Origin: Candidatus Altimarinota bacterium | Lineage (GTDB): Bacteria; Patescibacteriota; Gracilibacteria; UBA4473 | Reading direction: 5' to 3' | Assembly (NCBI GenBank): GCA_021734785.1 | Contig: JAIPIF010000004.1 | Location: forward strand, 1 to 64,000 | Length of the DNA stretch: 64,000 bases | In this document: positions 23,053 to 35,000 of the stretch, piece after piece | Layout of the letters: each line of letters begins with the position of its first letter | How positions within the stretch are numbered: position 1 is the first letter of the stretch | Position numbers and translations under genes: made by a program | The notes under the pieces: generated by a model | Databases searched by the model: none | What the model was told of the DNA's origin: nothing | Seen by the model: only the letters and a program-made list of their open reading frames with translations

Positions 23053-26000
23053 TTAGCGTTTTGGAGAGGATTCCTGCACGGAAATATCTCCCCCATGGGG
23101 GACAAAGAATTCTGCCAGTACGTGATCCCCTTCTCCCAAAATTTCAAAAATCATTGGATCCGAAACCGTCTTTGCTCGTTTTGCCCGAAGAGAAACGCTG
23201 GGCGACTGTACATGAAAATTCCCAAACCGATCCAGTACTCCCAAGGTTTCCTGCATTCGCTCATCGACGAGTGCCGCCGATCCGGAAAATTTTGATTTTC
23301 GCTCTCCCAAGGATTCCCAAATAATAGCATCGGATTCGTTGCGATCGAGCACCTGCACCCCCCCTGTTGGAGCGGAAGTTTTTCCCTCCAGTGCCGTCCC
23401 ACGAATCAAAGAAACCGGCTCAATTCCCTCATTTTTTTGGGTGATCGTAGCCACTGTTTTCCCCGTTGAATCCTGAAGACGTATCTGCTGTGCTCCTTCT
23501 TTTTCGGCAGGAAAAACCGCGGCCGAGAGCAAGTCTGATTCGAGCAAAACTCGTCCACGAGCCGTCACTTCTCCTACTTTTTTGCCGGTTTCGGTTTCAA
23601 AAATCTCGACGCTGCCACCAGCAGAAGGATCTTCAAACTCAAAGACTCCTTGCGCATCGGTCTGCACCGATATCGGCAAAATGATTTCTCGTCCTTCGCG
23701 CTCTCGCTGAAACGAAATGATTTGCTCTGCCAACGGCGTTATCAACTTCCCCAATATTCGACCATCTCGTTCTGTGACTTCCATCAGTCGCGGCGTCGGA
23801 GCCTGGACAGAGAGCGAAAGAGACTCCACTGCTTCATTGCCCGAAAGATCTGTGACCGAAAGCGTCAACTCCATTTCGATGGGGCGTTCTTGGGGGGACA
23901 GTTCTATCTGAAGGGCTTTTCGTGGGTTTTGAAACACCGAAGGAAATTTTTCTCGGTTTCCGCTGTCAAGCAGGACCGTCTCTCCTCGGCGCCACACGAC
24001 ACGAGCAAATCCTTGCTCATCGGTCGTCTGCGTAGCATCGAGCTCGATGGGCTCTCCCAAAAATGCACGAAGTCGCGTCCCCTGCGCAAGTGTAATTTGT
24101 GGCGGGGTCGTATCATCTGCTCGCTGAGGATCGTGGAGAAGTTTGTGAATGTGATAGCTAGGATCCGATCCATCAAACCCCGTAAACAGGCCGTAGTGAT
24201 TGCCAGGAGGCAATGATTTGAAGTGCGCCAGCGCCTCCTCCTTTGTGTGAAAGAGATGGAGTTCGTAGGTTTCCCCTCCCGCAATTTCCTTTTCGGTTCC
24301 ATCAAAAAGTGTCAACACCACCCGATCCCCATCCCCCACCTCTAGACGCAGGTCATGAGCAAAATAGCCTCCCGCTGCCGCTTCCAGTTTTTGGAGCGTT
24401 CCAGGATCAGCGTACTGGACTTCGCCACGGGTCAGGCAGACTTCAGCGTAGTCGACAACAGTCTCCTCTCCGGCCCGGAGATCGATCTCTCGTCGCTCCT
24501 GCTGCTGACCAGGACGCGGCAGTGTTTGGATGATGAGTCGTGAATGTGCTGCTCGTCCCACAAAGACCGTTTCTTCGGCAAAAAATGGCTTTTCAGTTTC
24601 TGGAGCCAAACAGGCGTCTGAAGAGAGCAGCGGGAGTGTCTGCACCGATGCCCCGTACAAAATCGGCGATCCCTCGACCGTTGAAATCATTGAGGATACC
24701 GGGCGAATTTCATATTTTGCTGCCGGTGGACGCATGAGAAACGCAATGCGTTTTCGATGCTCCGACACCTTTTGTTTTGCCGGCATACTCGTCTCAAAAA
24801 TCTGATCCGGGCGCTCCGAGACTTCCCACTCGTAGTAGTTCAAATCTTTGTGAAATGGCGGAACAAACCGAACTGTCGCTCCGGCCGCAGAAACGGTGTT
24901 TTCAAAAGAAAATGTCGGCGCAAATCCAGCAGAAAATTCTTCAAAACTCATCGGGACAAACGCATCCATCGGAGCGGTGTACTCCTGATCCTTGATCTCC
25001 TGTGAAAAATTGGGCGCTGCTCGCCGTTTGAGATACAGCTCTTCTCCCACGGCATACCAAATCTCTTCTGTCCCATCTCGCTCGACATCTGCTAGTGTCC
25101 AGGTGTGGGACTGCGTCGCCAAATTGAGTGGAGTGATGGATTGGCTCGCTGCGGTCTCTGGATCAAAGAAAATCAGAGCCGGTTCGGGCTGGAGCTCGCG
25201 ATTTTTTTCGAGTTGCTCCTCGGTGTCGAAGTCATCAGGAATCTGGGTCGGAATGTCACTGGGATCGATAAAATCGGTGGAGACCACCCAACGCTGTTGC
25301 TGTGGCGAAAGCGCGGTCCACACCGGCGGCTGAGAGAGAAACGCCGTGAGGGTTTCTTGCTGGTGGGGAGACACCGATCGCGGCGTCTGCCCGAGCGCCG
25401 TAAAAAATTGTTCGAGCCACTGGGTGGTCTTTTCCTGGGAAGGCGTGAGGGCTGAGGCTCCGTCAAAAAACGTCACGATCCCTCCCCCAATATCAACTCC
25501 CTGAACGTCGTCGATGGACGGAATCTCTGTGGCCGGAATAACCTGCTCTGGAGAGGTCTCGTCAACAGAGGACTCACGAACTGCCGACTCCTGCTCGGCA
25601 CGCTGAGTCTTTTGGGTGGAAAAAATTACCGGCTCTGCAGAGGGGGAACGAGCCGATGTCTCTGTCTCGCTCACAGGAGACGTCTCTCCCGACTCTGTTG
25701 GCTGAAGCGAAGAGGGAGCCTCTTCGGTGGAAAACGACGAATTCTTTTTTTCCAGAGACGCAGAAGCATCTGTTCCATTTTCGTTTGAGAAATCTGTCTC
25801 CGAATATCCGGCACCCTTTTCTGTCGCTTGTGCGTTGGTGCCAAACTCTGAACCGGATCCAGAATCCGAAGAAGCATTCGAGCTAGATCCTGAACCTGAA
25901 CCTGAACCCGAACCGGAGCCCGAGCCCCCATTCCCCGTCGAACCGTTTTGGCCTTCCACCACCAGTGGCTCGCCTTCGGTGGCACAGGGCTGGAGATCTT

Positions 26001-29000
26001 TTGCGCCTTTTGACCGCGCATGCATCTGCTCGAGGACACAGGTCATTTTTTGCTGAATTTGATCCACCTGCGCATTCACAGAATCAAACAGTCCCTGCTG
26101 CAACGATTTTTCGAGACGCAGCATTACCTCAGAGGAAGAAACATCCGCGCTCATGCGCAACCCGACAAATTCCTCCGGCACAACGTCTGGGGTGGATTTG
26201 AGAGAAGAAAGAAGTGGGTTGGTGATACCGCTGGTTGAGGGCGGTTTTGGCAGCGAAAGAGACATCGCCGAGGGCACCATGTCCATCGGGAGAAGTGCTG
26301 TACGATTGGTCAGTGCCACCACCTGAGACGCCAGTTTCCATTCGGGAACGGGGATGATCGCGCCATTGAGCAGACAGAAAAAATTGAGCAGCGCTTTTGG
26401 GATCGTCAAAATCGACTGCAGCAACTGCAGAAAATTTGGGAGCTTCGGTGGCTCAATCAGCGTGGGCAGGGTCGGCACTCCCACAGAGAGATTGGGAAAT
26501 TGCAAGAGCGATTCAATGGGCGGCACAGGCGGGAGTGGCGGCACGGGCGGAATTGCCTGAGAGAGGGCTTCCATTCCAATCATTTCCAGAGATTGCAAAA
26601 GCTCCTGCACCGCCTGGTCAAAGCTTTGTGCGAGGAAGTTTTCTAGAAATGCAGCGAGCGATTGGGAAAAAGTTCCGTCCAAAATCTGCTGCACGAGAGA
26701 GGAAAGCATGTCAAATGTCATCGACAGGGCCACGATGCTCTGTCCAATCTGCTGGGCAAATGCCTGCATCATTGCGGCTACATTTACCTCTTGCAATGAG
26801 GGCAGTTTGGGGACGGCGAGCTCCACCGGCTGAAAAGAAATCTGAGGGATTTCCACTTCCATTCCGATTTTGACACGGCTGAGATCAAAGGTCACATCCG
26901 GAATCTGTGGTGCAGGAATAACCGGCAACTTGATGCCCGAAAGAAGCATCCGCAAGAGCCATTCCTCCAGCGTTCCCCGATTGACGGGACAGGTACCACA
27001 GTTTTGAGTGAAGCCACGGAAAATCTCCGGAATCGATTCCCAGAGTGACATGAGCTGATTGAAGTTTTGCCCAAAACGCTCCCATTTTTCGACCGCTCGT
27101 TGATTTTTTTCGCCCCAGTGTGCCCAGTATTCGTCCAAAAATTCATTGGTTTCGTCGATCTGTACCGTCAATTGTTTGAGCTTCAGGGGAAGTTCTTTGA
27201 GGTTTTTTCCAGCCTCGTGGTATGAAACTAACGCATCCATATTTTTCTCGATGGACACCATCTGGGTTTCGGCTTTGTCGATAAAAGTATCGACGGCTTT
27301 GGTCTGCTCCATTGACTGGGTCAGGGCTTCCTGTCGTGCGGCTTCGGCGTCCGGATCCTCTGCGCCCATTTCTGCTGCCAATGCCTGTGCTTCGGCCTTG
27401 CGTTCAGCCGCTTCGGCCGCTCGTTCTGCCGCTTTTTCTTCTGCTTCTGCCTGACGACCTGTCTCCCGTTCTTCTGCACTGTTTTGAATCGCTTCTCGTT
27501 CGGCTTCGCTCTCGGCCTGTGCAATTTTTGCTGCGTCCAGCTGATCCCAGAGGGCAAGAATGGTTTCCTGCTGAGCCGTTTCGGTTTGTTCGATCTGAGA
27601 AACTGCTTGCTGTGCAGCTGCGACGGCTGAAGCCGCCTCGGTGAGTGCTGATTCGGTTTGAGAAAGAATTTGCTGTGCCGAATCGCTGAGGAGTGAATCG
27701 GCGGCTCCTTCCAGTTCTGCTTTTTCTTCGGCAAAGAGTTCCTCTAGCAAGAGAATCTGATCGGCGGCCTCCTGCAACCGATCCACCACTCGCAGGGTTT
27801 GATCGTGCTGCGCTTCCCATTCCTTTTCCAGTGCCGAAATTTCCTCTTCTGCTTCAGCGAGTTCTCTTTCTCCTGTTTCAATGCTGGCAATCGTTTCGCT
27901 CGCTTCTGAAATCTGGGTGGCAATGTCTCGTTGTTCCGTAAAATTCTGATGTGCCTGCTGAAGTTCTGTGGCAAACTGATCATAAAATTCAGCCCGAACT
28001 CCAATTTTTTTCACACGAAAAAGGGTCGTGAGTCCCACCCCGCCTCCGGAAGCCGTATCACAATTTCCTTCATCTTCGGGGGCGCCCGCCTGCCAGACTC
28101 CCTCCTGGACAAGCTCACAGTCGGTACGACGAATGGATTTTTTGGTAGTGTGTTTCCAGGCGTCAAAGTCTTCGCGCCAACGCTCAAAATCCCTTTTGGC
28201 ACGGTCGATCTGAACTTTTGTAAAGCTCGGATACGGCAAAGAAACCGGACGTTTCTTGACCGCAACAAAGGGAGATTGTTCCAGACGACGCAGTGTTTTT
28301 TGGAATCCATCATCCTGCGCCATCCGGTATGTCCCCGGCGTCTGACCCGTCTGGACCATGGACGGCTCCGGCAGCGGCGGTTTCTTTTTGGGAAAAGCCG
28401 GTAAAATCATTCGAAAGCTCGGGAGACGGATTGTGTTTAGTTCTCGCAACTGCTGCTGCACCCACATGGTGATAATGTCGGCGGCAGAGATTTGTATGTT
28501 GTCTGGCTTGGCCACTGGTGTCGGAGAAAACGAACCCAACTGGAGCCCGTTGCCCGCAGCAAACATCGACTGCAGCGCCTGCCGAGCAGCCGCATCCGCA
28601 TCTGAAGCCCCAGAAAATCCACCCGGACAGGCGCCCAGGAGTTCCAGGAGAGGCGGAACCACGACGAAACACATGGAAGGATCCGGAAAAGGAGACCCCG
28701 TCGCCAGCATGGCCGGATTACTGGCATTCGGGTTGAGGCAAAATCCCAGCCCCACCTGAGCGGTCGTCGTCGGCATCACGTACAGCCGAAACTGCGAGGT
28801 CGGCATCGGCCCCGCCCCGACAAAAGGCGGATTGGGCCCCACCCAGAGAAGTGGCGCTCCCGGAGAGGGCGGCATCGGAAATCCAAACGGCGGGATGTAC
28901 AGCGACTGTGATCCCGGTGCCAAAAAGGCATATGACGGAATCGGCAGACCACAGTTTCCTCCACACTTGGCTTCATTGAGAGCCGCATCGATGGACGAAG

Positions 29001-32000
29001 TCTGATAGTATGGCGGCAGGGCTGAAGCCGTTCCATCCGTGTCTTTGAGCGTTTCCAAAATTTCTTCTGCCTGAGCTTCGGCATCAAAATCGGAGGGAAA
29101 ATTTTCGCCAAACGCATCGACGATCTCACGAGTATGTGTGGGCAGTACGAGAGACAACCGTGTGTCATCGGTCACATTTTCTGGATCCCCCGCTTCTGGA
29201 AAGCTGTGCGGTGCCTGATCGGATCGGAACCGAACAAGTTTTTTGGTGTCGTCGATTTCCCAAGCAACCGCCACATCATCGATTCCATCATTCCCGAGAA
29301 AATCAAAAGCCGAAAACGTGATCGGCGGCACTTCCTCGGTCTCCAGCTGCCAGGAGACCGTTCCTGTTTGCTGGGGAGAGAGATCAAATCCAGAAAGAAG
29401 AAATCCATTTTGACCCGCATCTACAGAAATATCTGCGGTTTCTAGGCTGGTCGAAAGCGAGTCCTCTTGCAGCGAAAATCCCGCAAACAACGGAATCCAG
29501 AGGCGAAAGTTTTCCAACGGTTCTGTCGAGGTGAGAGAAAGCGCTGCCTGCATCTGATCCCCCGGCTCGATGGTATTTTTGTTTCCCGCAAGAGAGAGAG
29601 AAAGACGGGCATCAAACACCTTATTCTCAGAAATGCGCAAAAAGTACTCGCCTCTCACGGTTTCCAGTCGATCGGTAAAAGTCGAATCCTCCACCCCGTC
29701 AAATGCCGCGAGCATCGTGGAGAGATGAGGGAAGGTTCGACGATCGAGTTTGTCTTCCTGAAGGCTCTGGTACGCGGCAAAATCATAGTCTTCCGAGAGG
29801 GGAACAAACGACGGCGCAAACTGATCAAGTTTTTGCACAGCAAAAAATCCGTTCGATTCGATATCAAACCCCGGGTCCTCGTCAGGCTCCAATTCTCGAC
29901 CGTAGCTGAAGTAAAGGGTGTTGGTCTCATCGAGGAGAATCAGATCTTCAAAAGCATCGCCATTCAGCTGTGCCGTTTGGACACGCAAGAGCGGATGCGG
30001 GATCCCCAGGTCCAAATATTCCCGGGTAAAGGTACCGTTTACATTTTTATGAAAGACGAGCTCTCCGGCATCATTCACCTGCAAAATCCAAAGCAGATCG
30101 CCCCAGCGATTGCGATACACATCCGTATCGTGCACCCCATCGGCAAATCGCAAGAGTGGTCCCACCGAGCGAAAATTGTCCTGCTCGTGTGAGACCTGGT
30201 ACAAAAGCTCTAGCGTTCGTCCGGTGCGCGCCATCACTTCTGATCGCTGGTCGCGATTGATATCCGCAACCAAAATTTCATCGATGGGGCCGGCACGACT
30301 TTTCCAAATCGGCTGTCCTACATCCGGCGGAATGTCGAGAGAGGAAGCGGCATTTTCTGTCTGAACCGAGAGGGTCGGATCTCCCAAAACAATCACGGCA
30401 TCCGAAGCGCCCCATTGGGTCGCCTCTCCCACCGATGATCCTGCGGCAAACAGCGTCGCCGGTTTCCATGCCGTTTCCCAACCCACCGAACGATCGATGT
30501 CCACATCCTCGGCAGAAAACTGCGGACTCCCGAGACTTTTTTGTGCTGATTCGGTTCGGGTTCGAGAAAAAAGCCCCACCCCCTGAGGATCACGCGTGGA
30601 GCCCCCTCCCCAGCTGAGAGCGACTTCGACTTCTGGAGAAAGCGATTGTATTTCCACACTGGCAGAAGAAAAACTCTCAGAAAGTGTCTCCACAGGCGAG
30701 AGGGTGAGAGACTCCAGCGCGATGGAAAGTTGTCCAAGTTTTTGCCCACGAAAGTACACCTCCCAATCCCAGAGCGAGCCTTCGTGCGGAAAGAGCTGAA
30801 CTGCGTTTGAAGCAAGGGACAATCCCCCGCCTGGCTGCAACGTCCAGAGCGGAAAGTCTCCGTACGAAAAGAGTCCTTTTGTAAGCGAAAACTCCGTGAT
30901 CGGCATTTCTGGCGCAAAGTACAAACCGGGTTTCTCCTTTTTTTGCGCACCGATAAAGAGCGTCGGGGAATCAGGAAACAACACACGCATCCGAGCCATT
31001 CGGCCGAGCGAACCCAAAATATCGGCTTCAAAAAACTCACCGGCGTGAAAAACATGCTGTGCCTGAGACAATTTTCCCTCCGCAGAAATCTCTCCCAGCA
31101 GTCGAGCCGGGCTGGGGTCAGAAATGAGTGTCGCCACCGCCTGAGTCTCTCCGTCGAAAAGGAATCGAGGCCCCAGAGAAGGCGCGTCCCATTTGCCGCC
31201 AGCAAATCCCAGCAGAAGCGTAAACAAAGAGGTCGGCGCCAGAGACTGAAAATCACTGCGTGCCAGCACCTTCGTGATCTGAAATTCAAAGGTTGCCGGA
31301 GCGATTTTGTCTTCCCCCGAAATGCTCGCAATCAAAAACCCTTTGCCGTGCTGCCCGTTGGAATAAATTTTGGCTTCTCCCGCTCCAGCAGAGAGAGAAA
31401 CATTTGCCGGTTCTAGACGGGCAAAATCCGAAGCTGTCTGTGATTGGCCTTCGGCAATTTTGTCATCGAGAAACGCCTGCAGTCCTGCATCGCCTTCGGA
31501 AATCATTCCCAATTCCTCCAGCGTTTCTCGATCCTGTGCCGTGACGGTTTCGGGCGGATTGAGCGTGAGCGATACTTTTTTCTGAAAGTCAGAGACGAGA
31601 TTGCCAAATGAATCCGTCACCCGCACCTGCAGATGGATGGGATTTGTCTGGGCAGAATTGAGCGTGGTTTTGTCCGGAATGAGTTCGATTTGGGTGGCCT
31701 CGCCGGCAGAGATTTCGAGCGAAAACTTCACGGGCGGAATCCCGGGAGCCGAGAGTCTCACGGTCGTCTCCCCTGCCTGTGTCCCCGCAGAAACGGGAAG
31801 AATTCCCATTCCATCCTGAAGGGAAAATGTCTCGGGGAAGATACCCACATCCTGCGGATCGGTGTGGACAAAAAGTTCTTGTTTTCCTGTCAGCAGTTCT
31901 CCCGCTGCATCCCGCAACTCAATCGGAATCTCCAGCAACTCTTCATCTCCAGCGGAAAATTTGGTCTCCGGAATCTGGAACGAAATCGGCGGCTCGGAAA

Positions 32001-35000
32001 CGCGACGAAAATCAATCCCAAACGCACGACCGGAAATCGATTCGGGCAACCACACCGCCAGATCAAATTGGTCTTTTTGGGACAGGGGCACACCCTGCAA
32101 TAAACGGGAACGGCTGCCGGCGGCAGCGGCGGTACTTTTTTCAGCGGTGTCCTCTGCGTCTTGAAACGAGGACCCTGTTTCTTTTCCGGCTTTTGAAACG
32201 GCGTCGCTCGTTTCTTTTTGTGCGGAGAAGTCGGAGGCCTGCTGCTCATCGTCTTTGAAAGATTCTTTTGGGGAAGTTTCACGTCTCGCCTTTTCTTCTG
32301 AGGAAAGGGGTGTGGAAGCTGTTTCTTCCGTTTCTTTTTTTGCCGGCTCCAATGAATCCACCAACGGATGATCATCAAACGATGCCGCTACTCCGTCAAT
32401 CACGGCATTGAAAAGCAGTGGGCGCAACGCGGAGAGAATCGATTTTCCGCGGGCAGAATCCGCAGGTGTTTTTTTTGAAGAAGCATCTGGAGCTGCATCG
32501 ATGGCGGGGATTTCCTGTTCAAATTCAGACGAACGGTTCAACGAGTTTTCTGTTTCTGCAGCGGGGGGGGCAAAGCGTTCCGGGGAAACCTGATCGGAAA
32601 TTTCTGTGTCTGAAAGTTTTGATTTTGCTGGCTGACTGCCGGCTTCTCTTTCTGCTGCCGATTTTTCTTGGCGAATCTTTCGGAGAAAAGACGGCACGGC
32701 TTCTTCTATCCGGTCGAGAAAGGGCTCGTCAAAAGACTCCCCCACTCGCACCTGACGAACCGATGGATCGCCTGTTTTTTGGAGTTCGAGTGTTTGTGCC
32801 CCCCACTGGAGAGCCGCCGCCAAGTCTGGATGCGGATTGCCAAAGCTGTCCTGCACCTCGGCCGTCACAGAAATCCAGTCTCCATCGACAATGAGGTCGG
32901 TCGCCTCAGGTGTCAAAACAATATTTGCTGGCGCATCGGGCACGATGTCAAAAAAGAGTTCTGTCGCTGCCAGGGGCAGATTTGTGTCCTGCGGTGTGAT
33001 GGAAACCGATGCCTCTCCTGCCACGGTCCCCGCGAGAAATGAAACCGATGCCTGTCCATCAGAGATGGAAGCAGTAGTCCCCTGTGGAAACAGTCCCCAG
33101 TCAGAGGAAAATTCAATGATTTCTCCCTCAAATTCTCGAGAAACGGTCTTGGTTTCATCCAAAACGGAAACCTGCACCTCCATCGGCTCCAGTGAACCAG
33201 CCGTCAACTGAAATTCCGAAGCCGTCGGTTCCAGTACAAACCGTGCTACACGCACGTCCAGCATGTCCGGATTTAAATCGGTGGACGCAAATCGGAGCGC
33301 AAATTTTCCCCCTACGTCACTGGTTTTGGGGAGGAGAAAAAAGGTCGCCTCTCCTCCATCGGCTCTCACAGAACGATCGGGAGAAACCGTAAAAAATCGG
33401 AGAGCGTCTGCCGAGAGCACTTCCAGGTGGACCGGCGTCTGAAAATCGGTTTCGAGTTTTTCGCCGTGTTGATCGAGGATTTCCACAACCACTTTTTTGG
33501 GCAACGTGTCCTGCGTCCCGAGAGAAAGAGAGTCTGGCAAAACACGAAGGCTCGTGGCAACTCGCTCTTCGTCTGGGGAAAGGTGTCCCGAGACGAGTGT
33601 GGTTTGGGAGGTGTCAGTGGCAAAATCGGAAAAATCTGATACGCCAGACCACGGCATTTCTGCATCAAATTTTAGGGGAGAAATTTCGGGAGTGATCTGA
33701 GAAATTTTCCCAAAAAAATCGGGGAGCTCCACCAACCACGGGATCAGACACTTCACCGGCCAGGCAAGCAAACTCGCATCCGAACAATCGGAAGATTCGG
33801 AAACGGTTTTGTTTGGATCGGCTTCGGTTCCTTCGCCCAAAACAGCGGTGCTAAATTTTTTATCCAAAAACTCCAGCGTGTCGGGGTCCGCTCCTAGTGC
33901 AACGGCGGCTTCTTTTGCCTGGGCAGTGCGAACGGTGTTATTGGGCGTCTCATCGCCGCGCTCAAAAGCAATTTCAATACTTCCTGCCGGCGTGGTTTCG
34001 GCTTCGTGACCGATGATCTCGATCAATTCATATCCCCGGAAATCCTGATTGCGAAGTGCCCGACGGCCTGCCGACCCCGAAGAAAGTGCGCCCGTAAACA
34101 TTTCAATGTTTTTGGTTTCCAGATCTTTGCCCAGCCACAAAATCGCTTCCTCCAGCTCTGATCGGTTGTACGTAGAAAACACCGTGTCGAGTAACTCAGC
34201 ATCCAGAGGGGTCCCTCCACCAGCCTGAGAGAGAATGGTGTTGATCTCAGAAATTTTGGCATCCAAAATCTGGTCGATCTGGGTTTCAATTTGGGATTCT
34301 GTCAGTCCCTGCTGATGGAGGGAAAAAAGGTCGGGAAACGTCACAAACTGAAAACTGTCGGCCTGATCATAAAAAGAAAATCCGTGCGGATCATCGATCG
34401 GCATGGCATTGGTAGACATTTCCTGCAGCTGCGCACGAATGGTGGAAATCGTCGGCTCGTTGTGGAGCATGAGCGATGGGATGGTGTTGGTCATTCCGAC
34501 TTCTTCTGTGTCCGTGAGAAAAGAGGCACAACCGCTCGCCCCTCGTGAGCCGGTGAAGACTTCTCGCGTCCCGCCCAGGTCAAAAATTGGTTCCGTCGGG
34601 CCGTGATGCTCCCAGTCCAAGGGGGGCAACAGAAGGGCACATTCCCATGCTCCAATTTCATTGCATTCGGGTTCCCAGTACGATCCTGAGCTACAAACAT
34701 CGTTTGTAATGACAAAGTCATCACCGATATCGATATTAATGGCACAACACCCTTCGTATACATCCATTTCTTTTTCCAGATTGCTGGCCTCCTCCCATTC
34801 GACACAATCCTGCAACGGACGGAGTAGTCCTTCATCAGCCGTGGAAAATTTGTACGCCCGATTGGCTTCGACCATCTGTGACATCGGGGAAGCAGTCGAA
34901 CGCGGTGTCCCGCGCAAAAGCGTACAGTCCTCGGGGCCGTCGATATCCATCCGGTTGATTCCATTCCAGTACAAATCTTTGGTGTAGGTCGTCACCGGTA

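Noticed and set aside
29467-31331. Long open frames on both strands inside the giant gene (for example 30393-31331 and 29467-30192)
   Set aside because: The giant frame is continuous over 13 kb with recognisable domains; the others are basic, low-pattern shadows.
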